Shown: positions 22,443-34,640, counted from the first letter of the stretch. The stretch is 64,000 nucleotides of DNA from Lentinus brumalis (GCA_001792895.1 MARA01000040.1:186001-250000), one strand, 5' to 3'. A program made the numbers and translations. Notes: a model not told the origin generated them from the letters alone.

Positions 22443-25400
22443 TCACTCAATCCGACCCCTCAGCCAGCTCAATAAGCCCTTCGTACCCTCACGCTCCCAG
22501 ACCCTCCTCGGAGGTACACGGAACCTACCCAAGCCACCTCGTCAGCGAACACATTATCAGAAAAACGAGACACTCACGTATTCCCATCCACCAAGAAAAC
22601 ATCCAGTGGGAAAAGCCCCAGCTCGGCAGGCATCTTCCCGATCTCGTTGTCCCGCAAGTCCAGCTCCTCCAGCTTCCACCCCGGCGCGTCCCTGTTCCCG
22701 CGAAACCGCTCCGCCAGCTCCCGAAACCCGTCCAGCTCGTTCAGCCGATTACCCCGCAGACGAAGCTGCCTCAGCCCCTTCCTCGCCGCCGTCGCGTCCT
22801 CATCGCCCCCCGGGGTAGGATCGGCGAAGATGAGCGCCTCCAGGGCCGCCTTGGTGAACGCCGCCGACGTGAGCCCGTTGTACGACAGGTCGAGCGTGCG
22901 CACGCTCGGGAAGAGCTTCGCAAGGAGCGGTAGGAGCGGCTCGTTCGTGCGCTGGAGCGTGGGCTCGTCACCGCTCTCACCAACGTGCGACACGGGGACC
23001 GAGTCCCCGAGGTTGCAGTTCGTCAGGCTGAGCTCCTCGAGGTAGGGCAGGCAGATTCCAGGGTTGATCGGGATGCTGAACGACGGGTCAGCGCGCCGGC
23101 TCGCGAGGATGAGCACCTTCAGGTTCTGTGCGAGGGGTTGCGATGCAATCGCGGTGAGCGGGAGGGTAGGGGCGGGGATAGCGAGTGCAAGTTCGGACAC
23201 GCCCGCAGTAGCGGGTCCTTTCGACCACGCAGGGGCGGCGAGCGAGAACGACCGTGCGTGGTTGGCCTTAGCAGGAGGAGCGGAAGGGGGCAGCGTGAGC
23301 GTACGAGAGGCTGCAGTGTAAAACTGCGGGTTGGCCAACGCCGCACCGACGCTCGGAGGTGTGTGAGAGCGTGCTGGAGATGGCGCGGACGGTGATGGTG
23401 TGCGAGTAGCATCCGGGTGCGACGTTCCAGCGGCAGCCGCCAGCGCTGCAGCTCGAGCACGTCGTCGTCCCCCTGCACTGAGAAGACCTTGCTCGGCTTC
23501 GATCTCCCAGGCCTCCTTCTCCACGACTTTCGGCTTCTGCAGTGCTGCTGGTGTTGGCCTTCCACCACTCGACGTCGACGACGTTGAAGGCCGGGCTGCG
23601 ACCGCCGCCTGCGCCCGCATCCGTCTCTTCGCGCCCTCAGACAGCAGACCCTGCTCGGCCTCTATCTCCCAGGGCTCCTTCGCCGCCGGGGCCCGGGTGT
23701 CCGTCTGACCAGCAGATGAGCTGGAGCTCTCCTCCGGAAAGGCGACTTGCCGGCGCAGCTTCGTCCTGCGCTCTGCCTCGATCTCCCAGGCCTCCTTGAC
23801 GACCCGCTTTCCAACGATGATACGCAGAACACCATCTGGGGGCTCCTGGCTCGTGACGTCAAACTGCACCGTCTGCTTGATGGCGTTCGGAGTGAAGACG
23901 GCTTCCACCGCCGGTCGAGTAACCTGCGTTTCCCCCAGGTCGAGGACCTTAAGCACGGGGAACAACGTCCCTGAAGCTGACGCGAAGACTGAGACTGGAA
24001 AGCTGTCGTCGCCGATGTCGGCCTTCAGCATGTTGAGCTCGCGTAATCGCCCCAAGCGACCTAGTGCGCGGAAGAGCGAGTCACACTTGCCAAGCGGGTT
24101 ACCAGACAGATCGAACTTCGAGAGCAGAGCAGGAAGTCCCGGACCCTCAACCGAGTGGTCGATCGATGCGGATGTCAGCCGATTGTACGAGACATCGAGG
24201 TTCGTGAGACGGGGAAGCGGCTCTGTCGCCCGCGTGATGGTCTGGCTGAACCAATCCCCGCGCGAATCCTGCGTGCGGTCGAGAGGGGTCGAGCCACCGC
24301 GGAACGGTGCGCCGAACGGGAGGGAAGCAAGGTGGTTGTGTGACAAGTTCAGTGTCGTCAGGTGCGGCAGGGTCCAGAAGTTCACTGGAAGGGAGCTGAG
24401 CTGGTTGTGAGACAGGTCGACCGCCGTCAGCGCGGTGAGGTCGGCAAAGGTATCTGGGAGAGTCTGTAGCTTGTTGTTGCGTAACTGTGGATCACACTGG
24501 AGTCAGTACAGACCCTCGTTCGCATGCAACGGACATACATCGACGATCTTGAGGGACCCAAACATAGAGATCTCCGGCTGTATCTCCTGGATCTCGTTCG
24601 ACCAGGCCTTCAGGATCTCCAGATCATGCGCTTCGTACCATGAGGGCGCATTCTGGTTCGCAGTCTGGCGTGCATTCGCACCCGATGAGCCGATAGGCGG
24701 TTCAACAGGGGCCGACTTCAGCGGTTCAGGTGTGATCCCAAGGTGTATCTCGAAGAGAGCGGATGGTATACAAGGAAGGTCGCGGGAAGACAGATTGATG
24801 GCCCCTTGTGAGAAGATTCTTGAACGATGAATACTTCAAGTCGTTACGAGGAAAGTGAGTTGGGACAGGCATGTCAAACAAGAGGATGCACGAAAATAAT
24901 GACAACGGAATTGCGCCATTCGCTCGCAGACTGCTTCGAAGATACATGCTCCTTCCACTCGTGTGGCGATAGCGGGTTCAAGAAAATTTGTGGTTTGACA
25001 TAGCAAAACAAGCTTCTCCATCAATTGTATGCCGACAGCCACTTACAGCAAGAGCGAAAGTATGGTTGCTTGGAGCACTTCCACGTTCACAGTCCACGTC
25101 ATGGCCCGTTTCGGTTTGTGTATGGAGGTCCGCTTGCCTACCAGATGCCGACGCTTTCGCAGGTAGACGAGCATATGCAAGACTGGTGGAGGTAGAAGAA
25201 GCGCACCGGCTGAGTGGATCTCTAGTGTTTCGCCAATCGAGTACTTCTACATCCACCCGCCTCACTGCACACGAGCAGGACGTAGCATCCTCGTAGATGC
25301 GTTGAAAGACAACCGCCCGGTCTGCCGGACTTCCACTCTTTTCCCGACAACCCCCACTGCCTGGAAAGCGAACTGTGACACGAGCGCCCCTGGCGTGACG

Positions 25401-26503
25401 ACGGACTACACAGTACGATATCTCTGAGCTCTCATAGCAAGAATTTCACCAAATGCCTCTCTCCCAGGTCACGCCTATCTGTACCACCATTGCCCGCATG
25501 TTAGCGCAGCATCCGTCTGATCTGGAGTTCTGAGACTGAGTGGAAGACGCGAAAGCCTGAAACAGAGCGAGTCCCGCCGTCCAAGCATCACAAACCCCCG
25601 TCGACCACACGTCATGCCTGTGAGCACGTTGCGAAGGCGGACCCGTACCTCGGGACTGCAGTACCCTCTTACCAAAGGCAGCCCTTCGATCTCGAAGATG
25701 TCCTTTGGCTTTAGATGTACAGATACGCGCATACACGCATGCGAGAGGTACATGCACTAGAACAGGAACGAGAAGTGATAGGCCCAAGCAAGTGAGGGAC
25801 CTGAACGATGAAATTGGGCGGTCCAGAGACCTCTGTTCCACCATTCCTCCCGCTCCCGTTCACAGTATGCACCTTCGAGCAGGAACAGCATACCCTTGCC
25901 TCGAGCGATGCGCAGCGGGACAGAAAGATCCCAGGACAACAGCGTTGAGACCCAGTGTGTTCGGCATGCCTGCACCAACTTAGAAGTAACACACATACCT
26001 GAGTTCCTCCCGCGCTCGATCGTTTCCTTGATCGACCATCGTCCAAGGTCGACATCACGCTCGACCGGCTGGCTAAACGCCTGCGGCGAGGCGTCCTCCA
26101 GTCCCTCGAACTTGGCGGCAATCGGTGACTTTGCGACCTTCTTCACCTCCGCACGCTTAAGCGCAATCTGTTCGCGGATGCTCAACTGCGGCTTCGGCGG
26201 GGCATCGTCCTCGGGTGGCAGAGGTTGGGTCTTGCGCGCCGGGGACTTCACGGGGGTCCTCGACCTCAGATTCTGCGCACTCTTCTGCGTGCGCAGTGTC
26301 GGTGTCGGTGGTGCACGGAGTGTCGGAGATGGCGTTGCGGCTATCGTCGACGTCGTCCTAGTACGGGGCTTCGCGAGGGGAGAAACAGCTGATCGGATGG
26401 AGGGAGAGACAGGTGCTCGGGAGGAGGGAGACGGCGCGGTCGGGGTGCTTTTGAGACGAGCCCGAGGGTCCGTCCTCGACGTCGGTTGTGGTAGTCGAGA
26501 CAT
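22443..26503 (-). CDS. Leucine-rich-repeat protein with triple WEIEAE linker
   Basis: The N-terminus (MSRLPQPTSRTDPRARLKST) is long, basic and Ser/Pro-rich; then come REQIALKRAEVKKVAKSP and WSIKETIERGRNSG. Joined across a 1194-nt intron, it continues AINLSSRDLPCIPSALFEIH and classical LRRs: LRNNKLQTLPDTFADLTALT, VDLSHNQLSSLP, LTTLNLSHNHLASLPFG, LTNLDVSYNRL. The middle holds three copies of a motif built on KE(A/P)WEIEAE, two followed by QGLLS, separated by low-complexity Ala/Ser/Pro. C-terminal LRRs follow (VRTLDLSYNGL, LRQLRLRGNRL, LEELDLRDNEI), with a last exon FRVPPRRVWEREGTKGLLSW ending at 22443. It resembles SHOC2/LRRC40-type LRR scaffolds. The transposon copy at 26576 inserted 65 bases before this gene's ATG (target duplication from 26568). 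Confidence 0.8.
24805..25998 (-). other. Unusually long intron (1194 nt) in the LRR gene
   Basis: The donor after RGRNSG and the acceptor before AINLSSRDLPC join perfectly in frame. Other introns in the window are mostly 40-65 nt. No coding domain or terminal repeats were recognised inside. Confidence 0.6.
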
Positions 26504-26567
26504 GCGAGCTCAGTAATAGCTAGAAACGCAAGTACAGAGGTCCGCAGAATGAAAGACAGAGATCATA

Positions 26568-26575
26568 GACTCCGG
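26568..26575. repeat. Target-site duplication, left, copy A
   Basis: GACTCCGG, repeated exactly at 35552-35559 on the other side of the element. Confidence 0.9.
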
Positions 26576-26620
26576 GAGAACATAGGACCCACTGGGAGAG
26601 AACGAGTCCCAGAGACTCTC
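26576..26620 (+). repeat. Left terminal inverted repeat, copy A
   Basis: It begins GAGAACATAGGACCCACTGG. Aligned without gaps to the reverse complement of the right end, 36 of 45 positions agree; the best block is GGACCC-CTGGGAG. Confidence 0.85.
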
Positions 26621-26734
26621 GGAGACTCGCATCAGTCAGGTGACAGGACAAACAGATGTGATTGAGCGCCTAGTAGATTAGATTAGATGGCTGCAGCTAC
26701 TTGTCGCTCACCGACCTGGTTAGCATAGTAGTCC

Positions 26735-29021
26735 ATGTACCTCCGCGATCTCGTTGCCCTCGTCTCGCAGACACCTCATCTTGGCGACATCTTATTGGAT
26801 GATATTGTGTCTTTTCTGCGCTTCGCAAGGCTCACACGCAGCAACATCAAGATCACCCTGTACGACAAGACCAATCCTCCCGTCCTTCTACCCCGTTCTG
26901 TGCACGAGTTCCTCGCAGCTGCGCTTCAGAAGAGCTTCACCGAAGTTGCGTGGCTCTGGTATGCTTTGAGAGGGGCAGTATGGACTAGCGGCAAGGTTGT
27001 TGCGACCCAAGAGGAGGTGACAGCGTTCCGGGACCATGGCTTGTCCCGTTCAATTGGTGAGTTCTGTATGTTCTCATTCCCCCTTCACGCTCGTCATACC
27101 CCGTCTAGGGTATCGCGACTTCTTCCCTCCGACAAGAGTATGCATTCGTTCGGAGTGCAGAAACCATCGTACCAACAACGACTTGCTGACCTTGGGGGAG
27201 CCGATCTCCTATCGTGCAACCTTGTACACGCTACATGAAGGGGCCTTACCCGTACACACGACGTCTTTATATTGCCATGGTATGCAGTCGCTTCATTATT
27301 GGTCTTATGTTGCTCACAGAACCTCAAGTATGCCATCGCCGGTACCATCACAACTACTTCGTCGAGAAGGAAGGTTCATGCCGCACATACTACGGTGGTC
27401 CGCCGCCCACGGTAGTTCAAGTCTCCACGCACTTCTTTGTGGAGAGTGGAGTCTTGGAGCTCTTTGGATGCGCAATGGTCTTTGGGTGGTAAGTCTTTCG
27501 TCATCTATGATTAGAGTGTTGTAGATCCGAATATGTACCAGGTTGTCTGCAAATAACTGTGCTCGCCTCTATAACGTTGCGCTCGCGATATCCAATCCTG
27601 AAGTGCATAACAACCCGCTCGCCTATGGCGTCACACCGTTCCTCCCGTTATATAAAAGCACTTGGCCATACTCGTTTGAGATGTCAGGCGACACCGCAAT
27701 GAACGGCTTCCTCTTGTACTCGCTTCTTCTCGACAAAGCCGAGCACAACAGCCATTTGACCCTACCGCACGACTGCCCAACTCAGAAGGACCGCTTAATG
27801 GAGGCACTCGCGGTGAGAAACAAGGCTATGGAAGGGATTGGTCAAGAAGAGTGGGCGCACGCATGCGATCTCTGCTTCAAGGTGCAGCAGAAGCCCGATG
27901 GAACGTTTGGTGTGTATGCAGGTCATAATTATGATTAAAAATAGCTCATTACTGCTGCAGTCAAGGTTCAGTATGCTGTCGGCGACGGACTATCTATCGG
28001 ACGACCGTGTTGTGCGTTCCACGACTGTAAGGTTAACCTTGCATCGCGGCACGACATCTGGTGCCCCGAGCATGCGTACCTGGCTCAGAAGTGCGCTGTG
28101 GTTGATTGCGACGCCAACCGCACCGCGCAGTTCCGTACCTGCGACATCGCTGAACACCGTGCGCTAGAGCTTGCCTATCGGAAGGACTACTCTCGTTCGA
28201 TGCACCAGCTCCGAGCGCGATTGCGGGCGGCAGGTGTGGAGGTACCTGGAGAGGACGATGAGGATGAAGTCATAGTCACTGGTGACTTGGAGGACATTGA
28301 GGGCGCCGTACGTGTTGAGGAGGCGAGCAGCATGCCGCTAGACGACAACTTGCAGTGCGATGGGAAAGCGTCTGGCTCGAAGTCAACCCTGAAGGCACGT
28401 ATGGGACGACGGCGGACACATAACGAGCAAGTCGTCGCTCGTCCATGCGGTGTATACCTCTCGCGCGCGACACTCTTTGGATCTGAGGCAGTGAGCGCAG
28501 TCACGGTGGGCACAACAACACTTAGATCCTGCGACCTGAAGCCACCTAACCCCGTCAATTCGCAGGAGCATCTGAAGGCAACATTCCCCACACCGCCATC
28601 TACACCAGAGATCTTTGTCTATGACAGCAACTGCCGGGTTCGTGAACATCTCAACGCAAATGGCGACACATACTTTGCGCAAACTGGATTACCGGTCGAT
28701 GTGTTTCACTTCAAGGCGAAGCACCGTATCACCGACACAGCATGCCAAGAGCACTGCAATCCTGCAGCGTTCCCAGACCTTGTCGATGGTGACAAGTGGC
28801 GGATCAATACGTCGATCTGCGAGGAGAACAATGTTTGGATGAATGGGTACGCTGCCGCACTGCGCGAGATGGAAGCTACTCGCTATACCTTCTTTCTTGA
28901 TGAGATGATCAAGCGCAGGAACCGTTTTACAGTCGCACAACTGGAGAGGAAGGGCCATTGTCCATGGAGGATTCCTATTGAGACGCTATTTCCTGATCAT
29001 CGTGATGTACGTATCTACTAG
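26735..29021 (+). CDS. CxC5/CxC6 KDZ-type protein, candidate transposase, copy A
   Basis: Five exons (26735-27056, 27109-27279, 27320-27488, 27542-27909, 27961-29021) give an intact 696-residue protein. Residues 1-107 open MYLRDLVALVSQTPHLGDIL and DDIVSFLRFARLTRSNI, the lead of the CxC5 family. The CxC5 cluster has VCIRSEC (119-124) and CHEPQVC (163-169) with a following RYHHNYF; CxC6 has CCAFHDC, CPEH, CAVVDC and a final C..EH (about 356-409). These are predicted zinc clusters found N-terminal to KDZ transposase domains. The C-terminal 200 residues have GRRRTHNEQ, CGVYLSRATLFG, VYDSNC (Asp565), LPVDVFHF (Asp590) and SICEENNVW (Glu631), which could form a D/D/E site. That catalytic reading is inference. 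It is the only transposase candidate in the element. Confidence 0.85.
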
Positions 29022-29085
29022 CTTGCCAGGTATTACTGTGGGTGTACTACTGCGGGTATCCATAGAGGTATCCAACAAGTGTGTA

Positions 29086-32000
29086 CTAGGAAGAGCTAGG
29101 CATCGTAATGAGTGCGTTGGCATCAACCTCAAGTGCTGAGAGGCCAATAGCGTGGCAGATTGAGTTACATACGTGGGAGGCGGCGAACAGATTGATACCA
29201 AACTTCCCGCTGTCTTCGACATGGGCGTGAGAACTATCAGACCTGCAGAAGTTCGGTGTCAGCATTCAACAGGCTCAGTCTGAGTTCTCGAAGGACTTAC
29301 GAGTGAGTCTTGCAGCCGTAGAAGGTCGGCACAGTATCAACATAGACACCTGGTCGACCGGCAATGTCAGCAAACATGTCACCAAGGTTAGCTGATGGGC
29401 CTACCTTCGAAGTTGTCGAAGCAAAGACCGTGTCGCTCGAGGCTATAGTGAGAGAATGCGCTCAATGTCCGAGCTAGGAGACCTGAAGGGTCGAGATGAG
29501 ATGGAACTTGATCGCCACCCAAGGCCTTCTGAACAATCCAGCCAATACCGTGCGTCGACGAGACGATGTATGTTTGTGTGAATCGGAAATCTGCAAATAC
29601 TTGTCAGTTGGCCGTAGTTGTGGCGCAAGGAGGACGCACTATGGACGAATGCTTGATGCTCCTGGATTGCCTCGAAGAGAAACATAGCCGCGATGTCGCC
29701 TGCACGAGCTAAACGGTATGCCTCACGATACTGCACATCCCATGCGCTGGAGAAGTCACGATGCCAGTAGGGAGGCAGATCGCTGATGCGTACGGCCTTT
29801 GCGAAGTATGCAGAATCCGAGAACCTCTTAGGTACGAGTATTCCCATCTAGATGCCAGTTACACAGAGCGCAGCACGAGATTTGACGGCATACTCACAGT
29901 GAAGATGTCCTTCAGACGGCCGGATCGTACAGGCTTGTTCGAGACCCATACCTCGACTGCTTCGGTGTCAGCCGACCATCGGGAGCCAAACTGCGTTCCA
30001 AAGCCATCGAACCATTCAATGCGGGCTATGTGCGGCGAACTAGAAGACTGAGATAACGATGGAAAAGAAGAGGGTGAAGGGGGAGGGGGAGTGGGAGCAC
30101 GCAGGTCGGAAGGTGCAGATTCTTGGCCGCGAGTGAGAGAGAAGTTCGAGGAAACGGACGGCTGCGTCTCCTCAGATGGCAATGGTGGACGAACCATGAT
30201 TGGCTGTTCCTGCGGGCCTGTAGCGAGACTAGTCAGCGCTCCAGCCTCCATGGCTCGATGGAGCTGAATAACAAGGGAAGACACGTACCTGTAGATGCCT
30301 CATCGGGAAGAGGAGGTAGAGCTGGGCCTTCGAGACCAGTGAGACGTCTCCAGATGGTCCTCCAGAGCCCCTGCGGTGTCTGACCTGCAGCGACATACGG
30401 TTCCAGTATACCATACTTCTTGGCGGCGATGTAGTAGTTCCGGTGACGCTGGAAGGTTGAACTGACGAACTTTGATCCCGGAAAGGCACGCGCGAAGTGC
30501 TCTTCATGTTTCTCCGATACACCTACAAGCAAGGGCATACGTGCATCCATATCGCACGCGAAGCGGGGTGGAAACGGAATAGGACTGAAGTTCCGGCCGC
30601 CCTTGACGGCGGGAGATGTTCCAGGGGGAGCAGAGGGCCCAGGGCCCAGCACGGGGTCGCGCACTGTCAACGGCGACGGCGACGGCGGGGCGGCCAAAGC
30701 GGCGAGCTGACCGGTACCCTCCAAAGTTGCAGAATCCAAGCACTCGACCTCTGGAATTGGCATATACCTTGACGCTGTGGGTGTCGTCTCATGGCTGAAC
30801 TTGCGAACCTTGGTGGGAGTCGACGGCACGGAGTCTCCTCGGGATCGTTTCCCGTTGCCCCCGGCTGCAAGGACCTCTGAATCGAGATCAGGACAGTCAT
30901 CGTCATCCAGGTCAAGGTTGCGGACGAGCACGCGACGGCTGAGTGGGACAGGGACAGGGAGGGCGAGAGCTTGCGTGAACCACTCCCGCTCCGCCGCATT
31001 ATAGACCTTGACACGCCCCTTCGCGTCGGCTGGAACGGCATCCACGAGATCCATGTGCTCGGACAGGACGAGCACGCCGCTGTGTGACGAAGCTACTTTT
31101 GCCTTGAGGCACGGCTCAAAAGGCTACACACGGAGTAGTAAGTATAGATCCCCATGACTGCCGCCAGGCCATGCTGACATACCCTTGCCCAGTATAGCAC
31201 CGTCACAGTGTTGATGACCTGTACTTGAACCTTACGGGTGGCATCAACGAGCGCAGCCTTCTCTTCCTTGACACGGTGCCGCATGAGCCATGGCTTGGCG
31301 TAACCTTCCTCCAGCGGTCTGGCATATGATCTTCCTGCCAACTTCGGTGGAGCAGCGGGAACGGAGGATTGCGGCGTTGTTGTTGCAGCAAGAACGGAAG
31401 AGGGCGTTGGAATGGCAGAAAGAGTGAGGTCTGAGGGCGTTATGGACATGTTGGAAGCCAAGGACGACAGCATCGATGCCGTGGGAGCAGAGGACAGCGA
31501 AGTCGATGTAGTCGGAGTGGAGGACAGCGTGATTGATGCGGAGGCCGCAGACGACGTCGCCGATGGTGAATAAGGCTGCAAACATACTCGTCATTAGTAG
31601 ATATTGCAAGACTCAACGCCATCAGGAGCGACGTACCGTATTTTCAACTGCAGAGAGTCGATGAGCCTTGCACTTCACAAGGGGCGTACACGACGTGCAG
31701 CACACCGAACAGAACGGAGGGACCCGGACGCACTCCTTGTTGGCACGCCGAGGACGACCATTCTGGTGGCTCCGGCAGTTCGGATTCGCGCAATAAACCG
31801 TCCCGGTGGTGTGCTGGTCTTGGCGGAGAGATGCGTTCAGGGCATGAGCAAGCTGGACCTCCTGAGGGATAGCCTCCAAAGGTGTACGCGGCCCATACCA
31901 CTCCAGACGATCGCACGCCTTGTTACTGCACTGCGAGTCTGATGAGCATCAAAACAAACATACAATATCGGAGGGATATCATACCGCCTGATACCACCGG

Positions 32001-33284
32001 TTGTAGTTCTGGATGTCCAGACCAAGACCGCTACATAGCTTGAGGAGGCCGAGGAGGCTGTTGCAAAAACGACATATAGTCCTAGGATCAGTTGGAGGGG
32101 GCGGGGGAGCGGAGCCTTGGGACGAGTCGGGAGCGGTCAAACTCTGGGACGACGTAAGAGTGGTTGAATCTTGGGACGGGTCGGGAGCAGTCAAACACAT
32201 AGGAGGCAGGGGATTGCGAGAGAAGGAGCGACAATATTAGGAGATAATAGATATTGGTGAGAGGGGTAGTCTGAGGGTGTCGTACTCACCTAGAGTGGTA
32301 TATATACATGAACGGGTGTCTCTCTCCGTGCACGCGCTCGGAAGGAACAGGGCAGTGAACGCACACTTGTTCCAGCGAGCGCGAGGTCGGGTGCGGTTAC
32401 CAGTTGATGACCACAGCGAACGACCGTGCTTGAGGTGCAACGTGTAGGCCAGCAAAAGCTCAGGCGGACGATCTAAAATGTGCATCATTTCGTAACGGAG
32501 GAGTAAAGTACATGATCTAGTGTAAGCGAAAGGTCGAAAGGAGGGGCGTGCATTGCACGTGGACCGGGCGTAGAGGTGGAGGCACACGTCCGCCCGCAGC
32601 AGGCGTGTCTGCGTCCTAGAAAAATACGAACAGTCAGTACGAGGTAACGAACTATCAGTAGAGTGCTATCATTCAGTGTCCAACGGCGTCCAAGTACTGC
32701 ACTTCCATTCTGGGACGGACTCCGCGGAACGGAGAGTTGCTCCCGATATAGTACAGCAGCAGGAACCCGGATGCTCACTCTTTACGAGCTCCAGACCATC
32801 GAAACAGCGATGCACCCACAAGAAAATGCAATACTTACCACACTTCATACGTGATTCCCCAGCTCCCTCCACCATGTGGCTCGGCTCCTGCCCACCCGCC
32901 CGGACACGTCATGTTGACCAGCCCTCCAACGCCGCACAAGCTAGACCTGAGCCAATGGGGATGCGAGCCGGTGGTAGCCACAGAGAGTAAGAGGAACGTA
33001 TGTATTGGCGAGAGCGGCGTGTGTTGTACGTGTTGAGCCGCCGCCGCGTTTTCTGGAGTCGGCAACGGCGGGCGGAGGTGATGGGGGAAGGGGACAAGAG
33101 GCCTGGCGTCTAGGCTGCCAAACTGGGCCGGCATCATTGTTTGGGCAAAATGGTATAGAGTCATCGGGGATAAATCATCGGTCATCGCAATTGCTGCTCT
33201 TGTCGTGATTATGGATCCACTGTCAACACCGTTTAACGGCACCTCCCCCGCTGGGCCGGTCACTGCAAAACTTGGCAAACTCAT
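29086..33284 (-). CDS. Alpha-kinase-like protein with Cys-rich N-terminal part, copy A
   Basis: This is a multi-exon gene; exon limits in the first third are uncertain. It probably starts MSLPSFAVTGPAGEVPLNGV (33284). A cysteine-rich section follows: CRFCNSLLGLLKLC, NYNRWYQ, then VYCANPNCRSHQNGRPRRAN and FCSVCCTSC. A long low-complexity linker leads to IEWFDGFGTQFGSRW and SGRLKDIF, then the kinase-like part: ISDLPPYWHRDFSSAWDVQY, FTQTYIVSSTHGIGW, ARTLSAFSHYSLERHGLCFD. At the expected DIQG-type catalytic motif it has DNFEG. The C-terminal zinc motif is kept (GKFGINLFAASHVCNSICHA, i.e. HxCx3C). The end is ALITMPSSS, stop at 29086. The fold call is well supported; the altered motif suggests a weak or dead kinase. 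Its role in transposition, regulation or host interaction is unknown. Confidence 0.7.
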
Positions 33285-34330
33285 ACTTTCTGGGTCCCTG
33301 AGCACGGGAAAAATACTAGTTTGCCCTCAGGTAGAGGGAGGAATCTAGTATCTCGAGGATAAGTTATGACCTTCTCTGGGCGCTCCCATCCTGAACTCCC
33401 GCCCGGAGCGCGTACTTACCTGTTTTGGACTTCGGGCGCTCGAGGCCTTTGATACTGCGTACTCAAGAATCTCTTCAAGAATTCATCTAGGAGGCAAAGT
33501 GATATTTTTCCATGTGCATGGGCATACTACTGGATCGTACTGTGGTAATTTTGGGGCGGAAGAGACCCGTCTATAGGGGTCTGTTAAAAGTGTTGACAGT
33601 TAATCCATCTGCGTGGGACGGAAGCGCCAAAGCATGGGGACCGGATACCTTCCTTTTTTTCCCGCTACCTTTGAAAAAGAGTAGAGGGTCTTGTTAAAAA
33701 AACCGACATCGGGAGAAAAGCTCTGAAACTTACAATTCACGTGACATATCATGTGATGTGCACTCGGTGGTATACGGCGCTATTTCTCTGCGGCCTGCCC
33801 TTCTTGACTAGTGAAGCGCCGCTGGTGGCGGCTCAAACCTTGTGTGCGGGATAACAGCTCAGGTGGGCGTGAAGCGCATAGAACTCAAGGTGCACACTCA
33901 TGCTCTGAGAATACTTATTGGAGAGTTTGCATCAATTACGCACATTCACTGAGACGACGGCGATAGTGTACAGGGCATGTAGAGCGAACAATGTTTGGTC
34001 TCAAACATCCGTGCTAGATGAGCGCGATGTCCTTGCTTCGCGCGGTTCCAGCACAAGAGAATGATGTGGTCTTCATACTACATGGCCATCATAGGGCTGG
34101 TGGTGAAGCAGACTCGGGTTAACATGAAATGGGAACGTCGTCGATTCCTTTCAAGCTGCCCGACATCCTCCGAAGGACCGAAGAGCGTTGGCCCAGTCTG
34201 CAGAACCACATGGGGCTGTCAAGCTCCTCGGACTGGAGGCTACCGGAGATCAACGCGCCCATGGTGCTAAAAAGCTCAAGTTCAGGATGAGAGCGCGCAC
34301 GGGACAATCTGAATGGACCATCGTGGTACT

Positions 34331-34363
34331 TAGCAACCTTGTAGCAACCTTGTAGCAACCTTG
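34331..34363. repeat. Three tandem 11-bp units inside the element
   Basis: TAGCAACCTTG is repeated three times head to tail. The same core returns in inverted form within AGGTAACCTTGCACACAAGG near 34566-34590. This could be subterminal protein-binding sites of the transposase. Confidence 0.6.
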
Positions 34364-34594
34364 CACACCAGGCAATGTGTCTTGATGTTACTCGCGTCGA
34401 CGTCAAGAAGTGAGAACGGTTCCGCGTGCACTGCTGAGGAGGTCAAATTAATCCTGAGCGAGGGCACTGCGAGGGCCCGAAGGACTGAAGTCGAGTGGAG
34501 TCGGGGAGAACCGTGAGTTTCGGGATAGGACGGGTGGTACGATACGAGCTTCAATTATGACTATGGAGGTAACCTTGCACACAAGGTAACTAGT

Positions 34595-34640
34595 GACTCT
34601 GCCCTTTTGCCCTTCTTGACTCTGCCCTTTTGCCCCTCGT
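34595..34640. repeat. Two tandem 23-bp units inside the element
   Basis: The unit GACTCTGCCCTTTTGCCC plus five bases occurs twice in direct order. Confidence 0.6.
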
